In this document: in pieces, positions 32,730-43,795 of the stretch
Layout: each line of letters begins with the position of its first letter
Position numbering within the stretch: position 1 is the first letter of the stretch
Assembly (NCBI GenBank): GCA_973895155.1
Contig: OZ316893.1
Coordinates: 22,072,001-22,136,000, forward strand
DNA: 64,000 nt
Origin: Marsupella aquatica
Lineage: Eukaryota > Marchantiophyta
Direction: 5' to 3'
Notes under the pieces: model-generated
Databases searched by the model: none
Told to the model about the DNA's origin: nothing
What the model saw: the letters and a program-made list of their open reading frames with translations, nothing else
Translations under genes and position numbers: made by a program

Positions 32730-35700
32730 TTTGTGAACTTCCAATGTGGGTCTCTAACTACCCAGTCAGACATTTGCATTTATGTCTCATTTCAATATTC
32801 CAGTTTTATAGTGCACACTGGCCATAAAAATGGCAATGTAAATTAGTTCGTGGACCCCTATCTTCTCCATTACACTTCCCAATTCCTTACGACCCATTCA
32901 CATTATCTATCAGTTTTCAATCCAATTCTTCTCATCACAGAAGTCACATTCGACGGTTTCTCTCCTGAACTTCAACAAATGCATTCCCGCTACTGTCTCC
33001 CGAACAGCTCTAATCATCACCTGAACCTTTCAATCTTTTTCACCTTTCAGCAGCCAAACCTACTCCTCCGCCCCGAGTTCCTCTCTCTTAGTTTCCGTTC
33101 CTTCTTCCTCACAATAACCACATTGACCTCTCACCTTGGAACTCCTAGATGATTTCATCAAAATCCTTTATCCATATCTGAACGTCTCTTTAAAGTAACA
33201 CAATCCTTTTTATCACACCCTCTTGCAAACACGCCTCTTGAGGGTCGATGCGTTTGACAGAGTCGCTGCTTCTGTTCGCTCCAATAATGATCCGCGTCTT
33301 TATCAAGTGATCTCTCAAATCAGCTTCACTTCTAATATTTTCAATTTGATCATGAAAAGGCATCGACTATGCTCGTAGAAACTTGTAGAGCCCTGGTCTA
33401 TCAATTGCTAGATAGTATTTCTTACTGCCAAATCAAGTAGAGCTCTGTCTGGTGCAATGGAGCACTGGGTCAGCTCTTCCCTTTCAAAACCCAGATATGG
33501 AGATACAATTTGAAGTCCTACATGCAGACTGGTCTTTGATTTCAAGCTGCCTCCTTTATGAACTCCTGAAATACGAGCCTGTGTAATAGATTGGATCTGT
33601 AAGAACCCACAAGAGCGATGGTGCAGTCAGTGTGCTCATTTTGTCCTTGTGAAATTGTTATGTTCTTTCATTTGTAACCGATTTGAATCTCCACTCCAAG
33701 AAAAGTAGGGCAACGCTCACTAAGCTGCATCAAGTTGTGGAGCAATGTTTGGTATTTCCTGCTCAGTAATTGCCTACTTCACAAGCTGAATCTGTTCGTC
33801 ATATAATTCTTCTGTCCACGAGCATGACACGAGGAAACGACAATGCCGGAAGACATACAGATTGCTAGAGAAGGAGTGCTAGACATAAATGACCTTCTGG
33901 CGCTGCAGAAACAGGATTCTTAATTGCCTTTATAATTAAAGTGTTGCTCCATTACTTTAATTACAATTGAATTACAATTAAAAAAAAGGGTGGGCAGTTG
34001 GTTAAGCGGGGTAAATAAAACTGAGTTGAAAGCCTACTTAGGGTTTACGGCATGGCGTCCTCAATTTTTTACATCAAGGTTTACGGCATGGCGTCCTCAA
34101 TTTTACCAAAATCTTGCCGCAAACACGAATGTTGGCATAATTTCATTGTGGAAACCAATCCGTTCCTATTTGCAGCGCGCCATGATGATGTGGCGCACTG
34201 TGGAGTCAGGAATTTTGGAAGGGACCTCTAGTGGGGTCCGTAAATATTTTCAGTGAGGCTCTGCCACTCACTTCTTATCATTAATAGGACCCTAGTACCC
34301 TAAAAAATGTCTCTCAATTCTAAAAATATATAAACAATTTGAAGATGTGGCTTGTCATGGAATGAAGGTATCTCAGAGATCTACATTTTGAGTTTGGATA
34401 AGATAAAGTAATTACATGACACTGATAGTTGTAACTTCTGGAAAATATGACATGCCATTTCATGTACACCATAAATTGTGTGTGAATAGGATATAAATGT
34501 CCTGGTTAGAGGGCATTGTGACCATGACCCTTCATGAAGGCAACCCAAGACTGAGAGGGTTGTTTCAAACTAGGGTTATATTTGAGATCGTAGTCAATAG
34601 TTGAGAGAAATTTAGAAAATTACACTTCAAGTGAGCTAAATAGTCTTAAAGTTTGAAATGTACAAATATATGCTTGGACTGTCTTTGTTTTGATGTACAT
34701 AACATTGTCAAAGAACAAAATAATGGGCTTTACATGGAGGCAGGATCCCAAGGACAGGATGCCCAATTTATGCCCAATGTCTCACAGGGCTTTGTTTTGA
34801 CTTGCAACAGATCGCTTTACATGGAGACAGGATCAGAAGGACAGGATGCCCAATTTCTCACAGGCTGGGCTTTGTCTTGACTTGCAACAGATCATAGTAT
34901 ATGTATTGTACTGTAATATATGACCCTGAAATGGCCTAATACGGAACCTAAACTGCAAAGATCCATTTTCAATATTATCCACAGGGCCCTTAGGGTTACA
35001 AGTGTGGCATAATACGGGTGCAAAGTAAGGGAACTCAGCCTCAAAGCCGAGGAGTACATCTGTAGCTTGAGGGCGTCTACCGTTAGCAATGCAGGCCTGA
35101 GGGCTTATGGAACCCTATTGCCTTCACGAAGTGCATCTTAATGTCATCGGGGGACTCGGACCCCCGACCCTCGAGGATTTTCATCCACGTGGCCTGAGTG
35201 CCTTCCTAGAACAGGACCATACTTATTATATTGCCTCCATTGGAGCCACAGCAGCGCTTATGGTTTTACGTAATGCCAATTGAATATGGGCAAGCAACAT
35301 CGTCACAAAGTGAGTGCAGGCAAGACGTTGGTTTTTTGCCATGGCCTGCCCTTGCCCTGCAAAGGTACACTCTGATCACCGGGAACAGGTTTTTTCTAAA
35401 AGTCTTGGAACTGAACTTGGTACTGTGCATTGGGGAAGTGCAGCCTCATCGCTGAGGGGCCCGCCGCAGCAGCCATTTTTTGGTGGGCAAAAATTAGCCA
35501 GTCATTTACCTAAACCGCAGGCAGGCTAATGATACTCAAGCTGGAAATTTTTAAATTTCTGTTTCATTCACTACCACCTAATGCCAAATTCCACCCTCCC
35601 CAAAAAGTGTTAGCCACTTTTGGCTAACATTCCCTATATTTTTTGTATGTCATTTTTCACTTTCCCACTAAATTATGGACCCTATTCGCCAGAATCTAAC

Positions 35701-36503
35701 GGTCATCCGTAAATCTAGGGATATCTGACAGTCATAATATAATCCAGGAAAAACTGACCAAGAGTTTCTCACACTAGTCAGAGTGTCTAAAAACAAAAAA
35801 AAAACCTTTAAAAATACTCTCTAATGCACGAGGGGGAGGTGTTAGCCAGGAAATACTTTACAACAGTTAGAAAGTACTATATGACGAAAGAAAATTCTCC
35901 ATAACCAGACGTGTGCTTGTCTCTAGGGTAAAATAGTAGCCACCTTGGCTAATGTTTACAAACTAGAAAAAAATGTCAGGTCCATAGCTTGAGGGCATCT
36001 CGAGCAATTCAGGCCCCAGGGCTCATGAAACCGCTTCATTCAGCATTTTGATTATAGTTCCTAAAGGTCACAAGTATTGATACTTGACAAGAAATGTTGG
36101 CAATCAGGTAAAACCCAGTTCTAAGAAAACAATAGAACGAGACGGAGATGAATGTCAAAGCTGTTGACCGAACTGAGCAGTGGAGCCGAGTGATGTGAAC
36201 CCAGTTCCAATTTCAAGACACCCACACATCTTGATCGATTCTACCACTCCAATTCCAAGATGCCCACATTTTTGCAGTGATTCCAGCAGTCGAATGCGAA
36301 GACCCGTTACAGTTTGAGAGACTCTATCAGTCCAATTGGAAAACCCTCACACGTTTTCAGGCCAAGCTTTGCCAAGCTTTCAGGGAATTCCTTCGCAGCT
36401 CTCGATCTTTGGTAGAGCGACGTCAGATTGGAGGTTTTGTAGCGCTTTGGTGCGTTCTGTAGTTTAAGGAGGATTGTGCTGGAGTTCACGCTGTGCTGGA
36501 CAC
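32730..36503. other. non-coding repeats and spacer
   Basis: No gene supported. Visible structure: a 36-bp duplication around 34045-34108 (GTTTACGGCATGGCGTCCTC twice); a duplication of about 85 bp at 34730-34895 (ACAGGATGCCCAATTT and GACTTGCAACAGATC twice); and at about 35575-35745 a member of a dispersed repeat family (CCAGAATCTAACGGTCATCC) whose other members lie near 45842, 46733, 47200 and 54350. A Lys/Arg-free AT-rich block near 33950 precedes nothing recognisable. Confidence 0.5.
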
Positions 36504-36546
36504 TTTAGGGTTTAGGGTTTAGGGGTTTAGGGTTTAGGGTTTAGGG
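36504..36546 (+). repeat. interstitial telomere repeat (TTTAGGG), six units
   Basis: Six consecutive TTTAGGG units, one with an extra G, in an otherwise unique setting. This is the canonical plant telomere sequence. Short blocks like this (telo boxes) often occur near transcription starts of plant housekeeping genes; here exon-like sequence begins within a few hundred bases downstream. The block could equally mark a repaired double-strand break. Confidence 0.9.
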
Positions 36547-36579
36547 CCCTGCGTCTTGTGGGATGCTATCAAAGGAACG

Positions 36580-37696
36580 CAGCTATTCGTTCGATGACAT
36601 TTCTTGACTCCGCCTCAATCTGTGGACAAGTACAATCAGCGGGTCATGGCCCTGGTCTGTTGTGAAGCTCAGGTACATTTGGGTTACTCATGGTGTATGT
36701 ATGATAATATGCACTGTAAATCTACTTTAGGTTTGTAGCACATTGAATGAATTGAAGTACTCTTGCCGAATTTGGGCACTTTGTCTATGAATTATGGGCT
36801 AAAAGGGTCATAAGGTTGCTTGGCTGTAAAAATTATGTCGTTCAAAGATTGGGTTTCATAATGAATCCTAGCACTGTGAAGTGGTTCGTTTTCCCTGCAA
36901 ACAATTTAGCAAAAACCCGATAGAGTAGGAAATCCTGTTTTCTCGATCTACTATTGCCCTTCACGTCGAAGATTTTCAAGTATTCCCAATGCCCCCATCA
37001 CTGCGTGGAAAAATCTTACATTGCTGGTGGAATTTATTTTGCAGCATTCGTCGCTTCTAAAACTCGTGAAAGAAAAGGTCCTTACCGAGAAAGAAAGGTG
37101 AGCATTTCAAATTTTCTGTCTGAAAATGTCATTGTCCACGCTTTCTCTGGCCCCGTCTGTGCTGGAAATGCGTGTGAAATTTCTGCTAGTCATTTTAGAA
37201 ATTCATGCAGGTATTAATGGGAGTCAACCTTGGCCTCTACAGTAGTAGCTTGCACACAAGCTTTACCAAGCATAGTGGCCTGAGAAGGGGTTTCTCTCAT
37301 AGGGATATGCTTCGATGGGGAAAAAACACAGATGCTGGGAATAAGAGTGCAAGAAGACGGGCAGGAGGATCAGTGTACAAGAGTGCATCCTCACTAGAGA
37401 CGATGGTAAGGTCACCCATGAGCCTCTAGCTGGGACCTAGCAGGTTGTCCCGGTCATCGTCGCGAGTATTTGATCTCGGGATTAGATTTCCAAGGATCAT
37501 CATTTCCAAAGATTACTATGCTGCAAGGGTCCCCACATGGGTAACTGGTATGATTAAAGACGTGAAGGATCCATTGGGACAGCTGGCTGACAAGATGTGC
37601 TTGGACTTGTCATATTTTTTTCCAGATAGGGTTTCTGTATTTAACAAACGTGGAAAGGCTTCAAGAAGTTATGGAGCTGATGGGTTTTATGGCTGA
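36580..37696 (+). other. probable multi-exon gene of unknown function, with an in-frame TAG
   Basis: Exon-like segments with splice signals: one ending at about 36671 (GCTCAG|GTACAT), 37045-37097 (TTTTGCAG before, AAG|GTGAGC after; frame FVASKTRERKGPYRERK), and from 37211 (CATGCAG before) a long open frame VLMGVNLGLYSSSLHTSF... that reaches TAG at 37427-37429 and resumes in the same frame to a TGA at 37696 (FPRIIISKDYYAARVPTWV, ending SRSYGADGFYG). The codon use looks protein-coding and the exon phases 37097/37211 agree. I recognise no domain. The single TAG suggests a pseudogene, a sequencing error or an unrecognised intron. The telomere-repeat block upstream would fit a promoter. A Copia element sits 680 bp downstream. 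Confidence 0.4.
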
Positions 37697-38377
37697 AGAG
37701 AGATCCATAGAGGAAATTCCTTAAACTTCTGTTCAGCTTATCAATCCATGCTGAGACGCCGCTGTTTTACACGCCGATTTGGAAGCATCCTTTCTGGTTT
37801 AATCAGTTCCTACTTGGTTTGAGCGGTTCCTTCCTGACACATACTCATCAATTTATATAGTAAACTTACGGGGTTGCGTTAGGATCTCAACTTCTTACGT
37901 CCTACATGGCACGACGCACAGGGTGCAGCCCTTAGTTGAGCAGCATTTTCGAACCAATCTAAGTAAATGTTCTCATTGAAAGACTGGATTAAGGCAATGA
38001 AATCTGACAAATCTTTATGATCTAGAACCTGAGAGCTGTACCCTTTATATTGAGATAGTAGCATTGCTCTGATCCTGGCCAACTATGTGGGGTCACATGT
38101 AATATCTAGATGATTGGCGGGTCTTCAATTACCATTAGACCTCTCTTTTGTGGGACGCTTTTAAATTGGTCAACTTTCTGTATATGTGATGCTCCTTAAT
38201 GAATATGGAGATTAGATTGATTCCTACTTCGCACTCAATCTCCACGCAACAAATGCTCTGATATATTGTCGTAAATCCGAAGCGTCATGAAGAGATTTTG
38301 TATGAGTGGTAAGTCGATGATTATCAGTTCTGCCTACCTGCATGTTTGTAGATGCTCAGGAGTCTGGAGTAGTATAC
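37697..38377. other. spacer before the Copia element
   Basis: No gene supported. It ends with TATAC (38373-38377), the left copy of the Copia target duplication. Confidence 0.5.
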
Positions 38378-38780
38378 TGTGATTCTACAGAACAAACAAC
38401 AAAGGATGTGCAAGAACGAAAACGGTGCGCACGACAAGAGCTAGGAAAAGCAGGAATTCTGTAATTCTGTATTCTGCAGATGAACTGCATAACTCCACAA
38501 AGGGGAAAGATAAAGGCCACGAACAGCCCTGTGACCAGGAGACACACAGCGCGGCAGAGATTCAAACCAAACAAGGCGCGTCGCCCTTGCTTCTCATTGT
38601 GGCAAGTGGCAAGTTGCACTTGGTGGAGTGCGAACGAAAAGCTAAAAGTGAAAACGTAACTAGAGCTAAAATCTGATGTAAGAGTAAAACATATCTCCCT
38701 AGATAGAAAGAGATCGATGATCAGGGATCAGACTAAAGAACCGGTCGAGCAGAGAAGAGAACAGGGCATTCCCTGTCACA
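38378..38780 (-). repeat. 3' LTR of the Copia element
   Basis: 403 bp, nearly identical to 43321-43729. It lacks the 6-bp CAGGGC-type segment present in the other LTR. The minus-strand polypurine tract GGGGGGAAG (plus 38781-38789) abuts it. Confidence 0.93.
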
Positions 38781-40611
38781 CTTCCCCCCAATCGACCATA
38801 TCCAAAGAAGACAACAGCGGCAGCATTTGTAAACCCAGCAGTTGCACAAAACGCCGAAAAGCTTCACCCGACAGAGGTTTGGTGAGACCATCAGCTGGCA
38901 TGATTGTTGTGGACAAGTATTGGAGTTTCACAATACCCCGTCGAACTTGATCACGAACAAAATGCCATTGAATGTCAATGTGCTTGGTCTTCGCATGGTG
39001 CTCCGGATTAATAGTCAATGCCAAGGCAGGTTTGTTGTCACCATGAATGACCACAGTCTGCACATCAGGTGTAAGAACTTGAAGCTCGTGAAGCAGACGC
39101 CGTAACCACACCGCCTCCTTACAGGCAATCGAATAGGCAACATATTCTGCCTCAGTAGAACTAGTGGCAATTAGAGGCTGCTTGCGAGATTTCCAGCTGA
39201 TAGCACCGCCCGCTAGCTTAAAAAGATAACCAGATGTCGATTTGCGATCCATGGAGTTGCTGGCATAGGAAGCGTCAGAGTAACCTTGAAAATTGAGAGA
39301 ATGTACTTCAAGCCCCAAAGAGGGTGCATTCTGATAGCGAAGTCCAAGATTGAGTGTATGATTGACATAAGCCATGACAGTACGAATGCAGCTATGATGC
39401 TCGGGTGTAGGATTATGAGCAAACTGGCCCAGACGAGCACAACGCTCAGCAATGTCCGGACGCGTCCAAACAGACAGATACATCAAAGATCCTATCATAG
39501 ATTGATAGTGATGATATTGATCAGGAGTTGCCTGCATGGGACTTGGTCGAAGATCATCAAGACCCGTTGAAGGAGCAGACATTGGTGCTGCATTTTCCAT
39601 GTGAAAGCGACGAACAATCTTTTGAGCATAAACATTTTGGGCCAGATAGAGAACACCAGCAGCACGATCGTGATGTATAGTGAGACCCAGGTACTCAGTG
39701 AGTTCTCCCATATCCCGAACCTCATATTTGGATAACAGTATTGCCTTCATTCGAGCAATACCTTGCTTAGTAGGAGAAATGCAGATGATGTCATCGACCC
39801 AGAGGACTATTATATCCCCATTCTGATGTCGTAACACGCAAGGATCAGATGGAAGAGGAAAGAAACCATGGCGAGCCAGGAACTCAGTAATCTCAATGTA
39901 CCACAGGCGCGGTGATTGACGCAGACCATACAGTGCCGTAAGAAGAAGCCAGATCAAGAGAGCCCCATGTTGATCATAGGTCTCGTACCCAGGAGGTGGT
40001 CGGATATAGATGGGTGGTTGACCTGCCATAAGAGCATAAAGGAAAGCAGTGACCACATCAAAGCAATGAGCCTCAAGGTTTCCAAAAGCCAGCAGCGCCA
40101 TGAGCAAGCGGAAAGTCTCAGGACGAACTACTGAAGCAAACGTATCATGAAAATCTTCTCCCGGACGCTGTTTATCGCCCCGGGCCACAAAACGAGCTTT
40201 GTGAATTCCTGAACGTTTGCGAGAATACACCCATTTTGATGGCAGTAAACGTGCGCCTGGAGGAAGAGTAGTGAGCTTAGCTACTTGTAATTTTTGTAAT
40301 TGAGTGATCTCAGTGAACTCAGCAACACGCCATTTGTCAGCATCTGGTCGAGAGAGCGCCTCCCGATGTGTTTCAGGGACATCATCATCAGATGAAGAAA
40401 AAAGCGCAGCCGAATAGGAATATACTAGAGAAGAAGGAAGATGAGCGAGCATGGTATAAGCATTCATCATGTTATTGTACCGAGCAGGAGGAACTCCTTT
40501 AGTGGTCCGAGCAGAGCGACGAAGCTCTGAAGGTGTTGATGAGAGCGGCTTCAAAATCATCCTGAAAATCATCACTCGGTGGATTCCCAAGTGGTGGTGC
40601 CATGGTGACAA
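38776..40611 (-). CDS. Copia pol, reverse transcriptase and RNase H part
   Basis: About 590 residues of retroelement polymerase; the true coding part starts near SELRRSARTTKG, since sequence before this belongs to the other frame. RT landmarks: LPSKWVYSRK, ARFVARGDKQ, the first catalytic Asp in FDVVTAFLYA, ALYGLRQSPRLW, and WVDD (271-274), a variant of the YVDD box. RNase H: GYSDASYASNSMDRKSTSGY, TSSTEAEYVA and HGDNKPALAL. It makes DNA from the element RNA. It overlaps the gag-integrase frame (40499-40611) and is offset by one base from it, whereas Copia normally has one continuous gag-pol frame, so a +1 shift or a one-base indel separates the halves. Confidence 0.92.
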   Translation of the reverse strand: MSPWHHHLGIHRVMIFRMILKPLSSTPSELRRSARTTKGVPPARYNNMMNAYTMLAHLPSSLVYSYSAALFSSSDDDVPETHREALSRPDADKWRVAEFTEITQLQKLQVAKLTTLPPGARLLPSKWVYSRKRSGIHKARFVARGDKQRPGEDFHDTFASVVRPETFRLLMALLAFGNLEAHCFDVVTAFLYALMAGQPPIYIRPPPGYETYDQHGALLIWLLLTALYGLRQSPRLWYIEITEFLARHGFFPLPSDPCVLRHQNGDIIVLWVDDIICISPTKQGIARMKAILLSKYEVRDMGELTEYLGLTIHHDRAAGVLYLAQNVYAQKIVRRFHMENAAPMSAPSTGLDDLRPSPMQATPDQYHHYQSMIGSLMYLSVWTRPDIAERCARLGQFAHNPTPEHHSCIRTVMAYVNHTLNLGLRYQNAPSLGLEVHSLNFQGYSDASYASNSMDRKSTSGYLFKLAGGAISWKSRKQPLIATSSTEAEYVAYSIACKEAVWLRRLLHELQVLTPDVQTVVIHGDNKPALALTINPEHHAKTKHIDIQWHFVRDQVRRGIVKLQYLSTTIMPADGLTKPLSGEAFRRFVQLLGLQMLPLLSSLDMVDWGEV

Positions 40612-43210
40612 GTGCCGGTGGAGTGAGAATCAATGGATCAATATCAGAATGATCAAGAGACGAAATGGCAGCATCCAAACTGGTTGTGATTGCAGACGTT
40701 GATGGTGCCGGGGGACCATTACACAGTGGAGAACATGTACCACTCACAGTAGGCGCCAAATCTGGAACAACCAGAGCCGGAAGAGACAATTGCAGCGGAA
40801 GAAGTAGCCGGGGTGGATCAAAAGATACTGGAACATTATCCAGTGAATCCGAAGTAGAAGCAATTGATGAGGAATCTTCAAAGAGGAGTGGACTGTTCCG
40901 TGGTGAGATAGCCGTGATTCGAGGAGTGTCATCGAAAGTAACATAGGCTGAACTAATGATTGAATTTTGTTGCGGCAACCAGATGCGATAATTAAGACCG
41001 TCATCATATCCAACCAAATAGCCTTGTTGTGCACGCGGCTGAAATTTCTCCCCACGAGGTCGTGTTTCAGGCGGTATGTGAACATACGCTGTGGCACCAA
41101 AAGTTTTAAAATGAGCAAGATTAGTGATCTCAGGAAGATCCTGTGTCTTCCGTAAGCAAGATATGCGAGCTGCAAGATCAGTGTGAGCCGTCGTAGGAAG
41201 ACGATTGGTGAGATAGACCGCCGTCCTAATTGCCTCAGGCCAAAGCAGAATCGGTAATTTTGAATCCAGTAGCATAGCTCGAGCCTTCTCCGTGACAATG
41301 CTATTTGAGCGCTCTGCAATACCATTCTGCGTATGATGGTAAGGAGCTGAATGTATCATGCGACACCCCTTCTCTGCAAGGAAAGTACGAAACAGTGTGC
41401 TGCCAAATTCGGTACCATTATCATAGAAAACTTCCGAAATAGTGGATGAGTCGGTACCATTATCACAGAAAACTTCTGAAATAGTGGATGAGTACTGATT
41501 CGCAATAGCAGCAAAGAATTGTTGAAGAACCACTACTGCTTCACCCTTGTTATGCAGACACGAGACCCATCGATAACGAGTATGATCGTCAGTGATCAAA
41601 AGAAAATACTTCATGTTACCCAAACCGAGAGACGACATCGGTCCACAGAGATCAAGATGTATTCTCTGAAAAGGTTTGGAAGCACGAGTATGTTGTTCTC
41701 GACAAATGATACGAGCAGATTTGGCCAAAGCACAGGGTTCACATGGCACAAATGGAGCAGAGTCAGTAAGATGAATCCCCTGGCTCTGAATGAAATGTTT
41801 TACACCATCAATGTGTAGGTGTGCCAGGCGCCTATGGAGAGTATTAAGATTGACGGTTTGAAGAGAGAGAGTACTATTGAGAAGGTCTACAGCAAGAGCC
41901 CACTGAACACGGAAAACCTTAAGACCATCCACTTTGGTAACACAGGCAAACTCTTGACCGCTAGGGAGAAGGACAAATTTAGAGTGCCAGCCTTGCCAGT
42001 ACACACCCCGCTGTTCAAGAAGATGTTCAGAGATAGTGTTAAGAACACTTGTAGGCATATAGCGTACATTATTTAAGCGTATTGGCCTAAATGTCTGATC
42101 AGTACATTGAACATGCAGATCAATATTGCCATATCCAGGAGATATGATGGACCCCGCCCCGGTGTTGATGGAGATAGGATCGACGATGTATTGTTGTATT
42201 AGCTTTTGATTATTGCAGAAATGATGATTGGCTCTAGAGTCAGCGATCCAAGTATCTTGATCAATTAAAAATGCTGCTGCGGAATGAGCTTGATGCGCAA
42301 ACTGAACAAAATTAAACACATCCAGCGACACTGATTCGGTTGGAGTGGGAATTGAGGTAGTCGTCTGAACATTGTTGACACCTCGTAGCCTCTCTTGTAT
42401 TCTCTGCATTGTAATAGTATTTGGTTGCCATCCAGGTCTATGTAGATGGACATGTTTGTAGTAGCACATCTCTTCCCGATGTCGAGGCAGCTGACAATAT
42501 GGACAGATTTCCTTGCGTGGTGCAGCATTAGGAAGAACAGCGGGAGTAAACGCAGGAGTTGCCACAGCCACTTGAAGTGTAGGTGGCTCGCGCTCAGTCT
42601 TACGATGCCATTCATCCTTTGCTTCAAAGATAAGAGAATCTAACGAAGGCGCATTGGTAGGATCACGACGCATTAACTCCCACTTAGAAAAAGCCCATTG
42701 ATCGAAGTGTCCATCCATAATATGAATGAATTGCATGATTTGAACTCTAGGATCAATCGTGATCCCAGCCGCGGTGCAACGATCAATAGCTTCTCGGTAA
42801 GCAATGCCGAACACTTCCATCTCTTCCCCACGATAATGAAGTTTCACAAAATGAACCCAATTATCATGTTTCTGTAACAAACCTTGCGGTTGATAGGTCT
42901 TCTTCAAATGATCCCAACATTCTTTAGCCGTAGAGATGGTGGCCAAAGAAGTCTGGATATGTGGCTTACAAGTGGAGAGAATGAGCATGCGCGCATGAGC
43001 ACCCTGCGCGGTGTAGGTCTCAAGCCGCGCCTGAAAATGGTAGTCACGTTCATCGACATCTTGTAACGGAGGAATGGCAATCCCATCAACAAATTTCCAA
43101 ACACTACCAGCGGCCAAGCTCGCAGAGACCAGCATTTGCCAAGCTTCGTAGTTGGCATTGCCATCAAGTTTTGGGACAAAATGACTAGTATCGCGATAAG
43201 AGAGTGACAT
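40499..43210 (-). CDS. Copia gag, protease and integrase part
   Basis: 903 residues starting at the ATG 90 bp inside the 5' LTR. Gag (UBN2-like, YEAWQMLVSASL), then a CCHC knuckle CPYCQLPRHREEMC (236-249). The protease site reads WIADSRANHH, where DSGA is expected, so Gly to Arg probably kills it. The GAG-pre-integrase zinc module (LHRRLAHLHIDGV...CEPCALAK) and the integrase core follow, with HLDLCGPM, ITDDHTRYRWV, and the DNGT motif of the second catalytic Asp present twice because of a 42-bp tandem duplication (41409-41450, 41451-41492). The catalytic Glu motif NGIAERSN is present. The frame ends at LCSDH in the region where the RT frame takes over. Confidence 0.93.
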   Translation of the reverse strand: MSLSYRDTSHFVPKLDGNANYEAWQMLVSASLAAGSVWKFVDGIAIPPLQDVDERDYHFQARLETYTAQGAHARMLILSTCKPHIQTSLATISTAKECWDHLKKTYQPQGLLQKHDNWVHFVKLHYRGEEMEVFGIAYREAIDRCTAAGITIDPRVQIMQFIHIMDGHFDQWAFSKWELMRRDPTNAPSLDSLIFEAKDEWHRKTEREPPTLQVAVATPAFTPAVLPNAAPRKEICPYCQLPRHREEMCYYKHVHLHRPGWQPNTITMQRIQERLRGVNNVQTTTSIPTPTESVSLDVFNFVQFAHQAHSAAAFLIDQDTWIADSRANHHFCNNQKLIQQYIVDPISINTGAGSIISPGYGNIDLHVQCTDQTFRPIRLNNVRYMPTSVLNTISEHLLEQRGVYWQGWHSKFVLLPSGQEFACVTKVDGLKVFRVQWALAVDLLNSTLSLQTVNLNTLHRRLAHLHIDGVKHFIQSQGIHLTDSAPFVPCEPCALAKSARIICREQHTRASKPFQRIHLDLCGPMSSLGLGNMKYFLLITDDHTRYRWVSCLHNKGEAVVVLQQFFAAIANQYSSTISEVFCDNGTDSSTISEVFYDNGTEFGSTLFRTFLAEKGCRMIHSAPYHHTQNGIAERSNSIVTEKARAMLLDSKLPILLWPEAIRTAVYLTNRLPTTAHTDLAARISCLRKTQDLPEITNLAHFKTFGATAYVHIPPETRPRGEKFQPRAQQGYLVGYDDGLNYRIWLPQQNSIISSAYVTFDDTPRITAISPRNSPLLFEDSSSIASTSDSLDNVPVSFDPPRLLLPLQLSLPALVVPDLAPTVSGTCSPLCNGPPAPSTSAITTSLDAAISSLDHSDIDPLILTPPALVTMAPPLGNPPSDDFQDDFEAALINTFRASSLCSDH

Positions 43211-43301
43211 GATTCCAGATAATTGAAAAAAACAGATAGGAATTCTAGCCAGAAAGAACGCAAGTTCGCACTCAAACGAAGATGTTCAAGAAGAATCGAA
43301 G

Positions 43302-43320
43302 AAATTCTAGGCCCATAACC
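43302..43320 (-). promoter_or_regulatory. Copia primer binding site, half-tRNA-iMet type
   Basis: On the minus strand the bases right after the 5' LTR end (CACA) are GGTTATGGGCC. That is complementary to the anticodon-arm stretch GGCCCATAACC of initiator tRNA-Met, not to its 3' acceptor end (which would give TGGTATCAGAGC). Drosophila copia is known to prime with such an internal, cleaved tRNA-iMet fragment. Confidence 0.75.
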
Positions 43321-43729
43321 TGTGATTCTACAGAACAAACAACAAAGGATGTGCAAGAACGAAAACGGTGCGCACGACAAGAGCTAGGAAAAGCAGGAAT
43401 TCTGTAATTTTGTATTCTGCAGATGAACTGCATAACTCCACAAAGGGGAAAGATAAAGGCCACGAACAGCCCTGCGACCAGGAGACACACAGCCAGGGCG
43501 CGGCAGAGATTCAAACCAAACAAGGCGTGTCGCCCTTGCTTCTCATTGTGGCAAGTGGCAAGTTGCACTTGGTGGAGTGCGAACGAAAAGCTAAAAGTGA
43601 AAACGTAACTAGAGCTAAAATCTGATGTAAGAGTAAAACATATCTCCCTAGATAGAAAGAGATCGACGATCAGGGATCAGACTAAAGAACCGGTCGAGCA
43701 GAGAAGAGAACAGGGCATTCCCTGTCACA
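43321..43729 (-). repeat. 5' LTR of the Copia element
   Basis: 409 bp, partner of 38378-38780. Transcription is expected to start here and run leftward. Followed by the right target duplication TATAC (43730-43734). Confidence 0.93.
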
Positions 43730-43795
43730 TATACTTAACTTTGGCTTCATGGCACCACAATGCTAGACCATTTGCAGGGCTGTGCTGCCAAGTAA

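Larger units (their letters stand above)
38378..43729 (-). mobile_element. Ty1/Copia LTR retrotransposon, full length, young
   Basis: LTRs of 403 bp (38378-38780) and 409 bp (43321-43729), both TGTG...CACA on the plus strand, flanked by TATAC on both sides (38373-38377, 43730-43734). By eye the LTRs differ by four substitutions, all C/T, and one 6-bp indel, so insertion is recent. The element reads on the minus strand: gag, protease, integrase, RT, RNase H (Copia order). The primer site next to the 5' LTR and a G-rich polypurine tract next to the 3' LTR are in place. The protease motif and the gag-pol frame are damaged, so this copy is probably non-autonomous now. Confidence 0.95.

Noticed and set aside
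43272-43625. open frames in the Copia LTRs (both LTRs, both strands)
   Set aside because: Non-coding LTR sequence; the same frames occur in both LTRs because they are duplicates.
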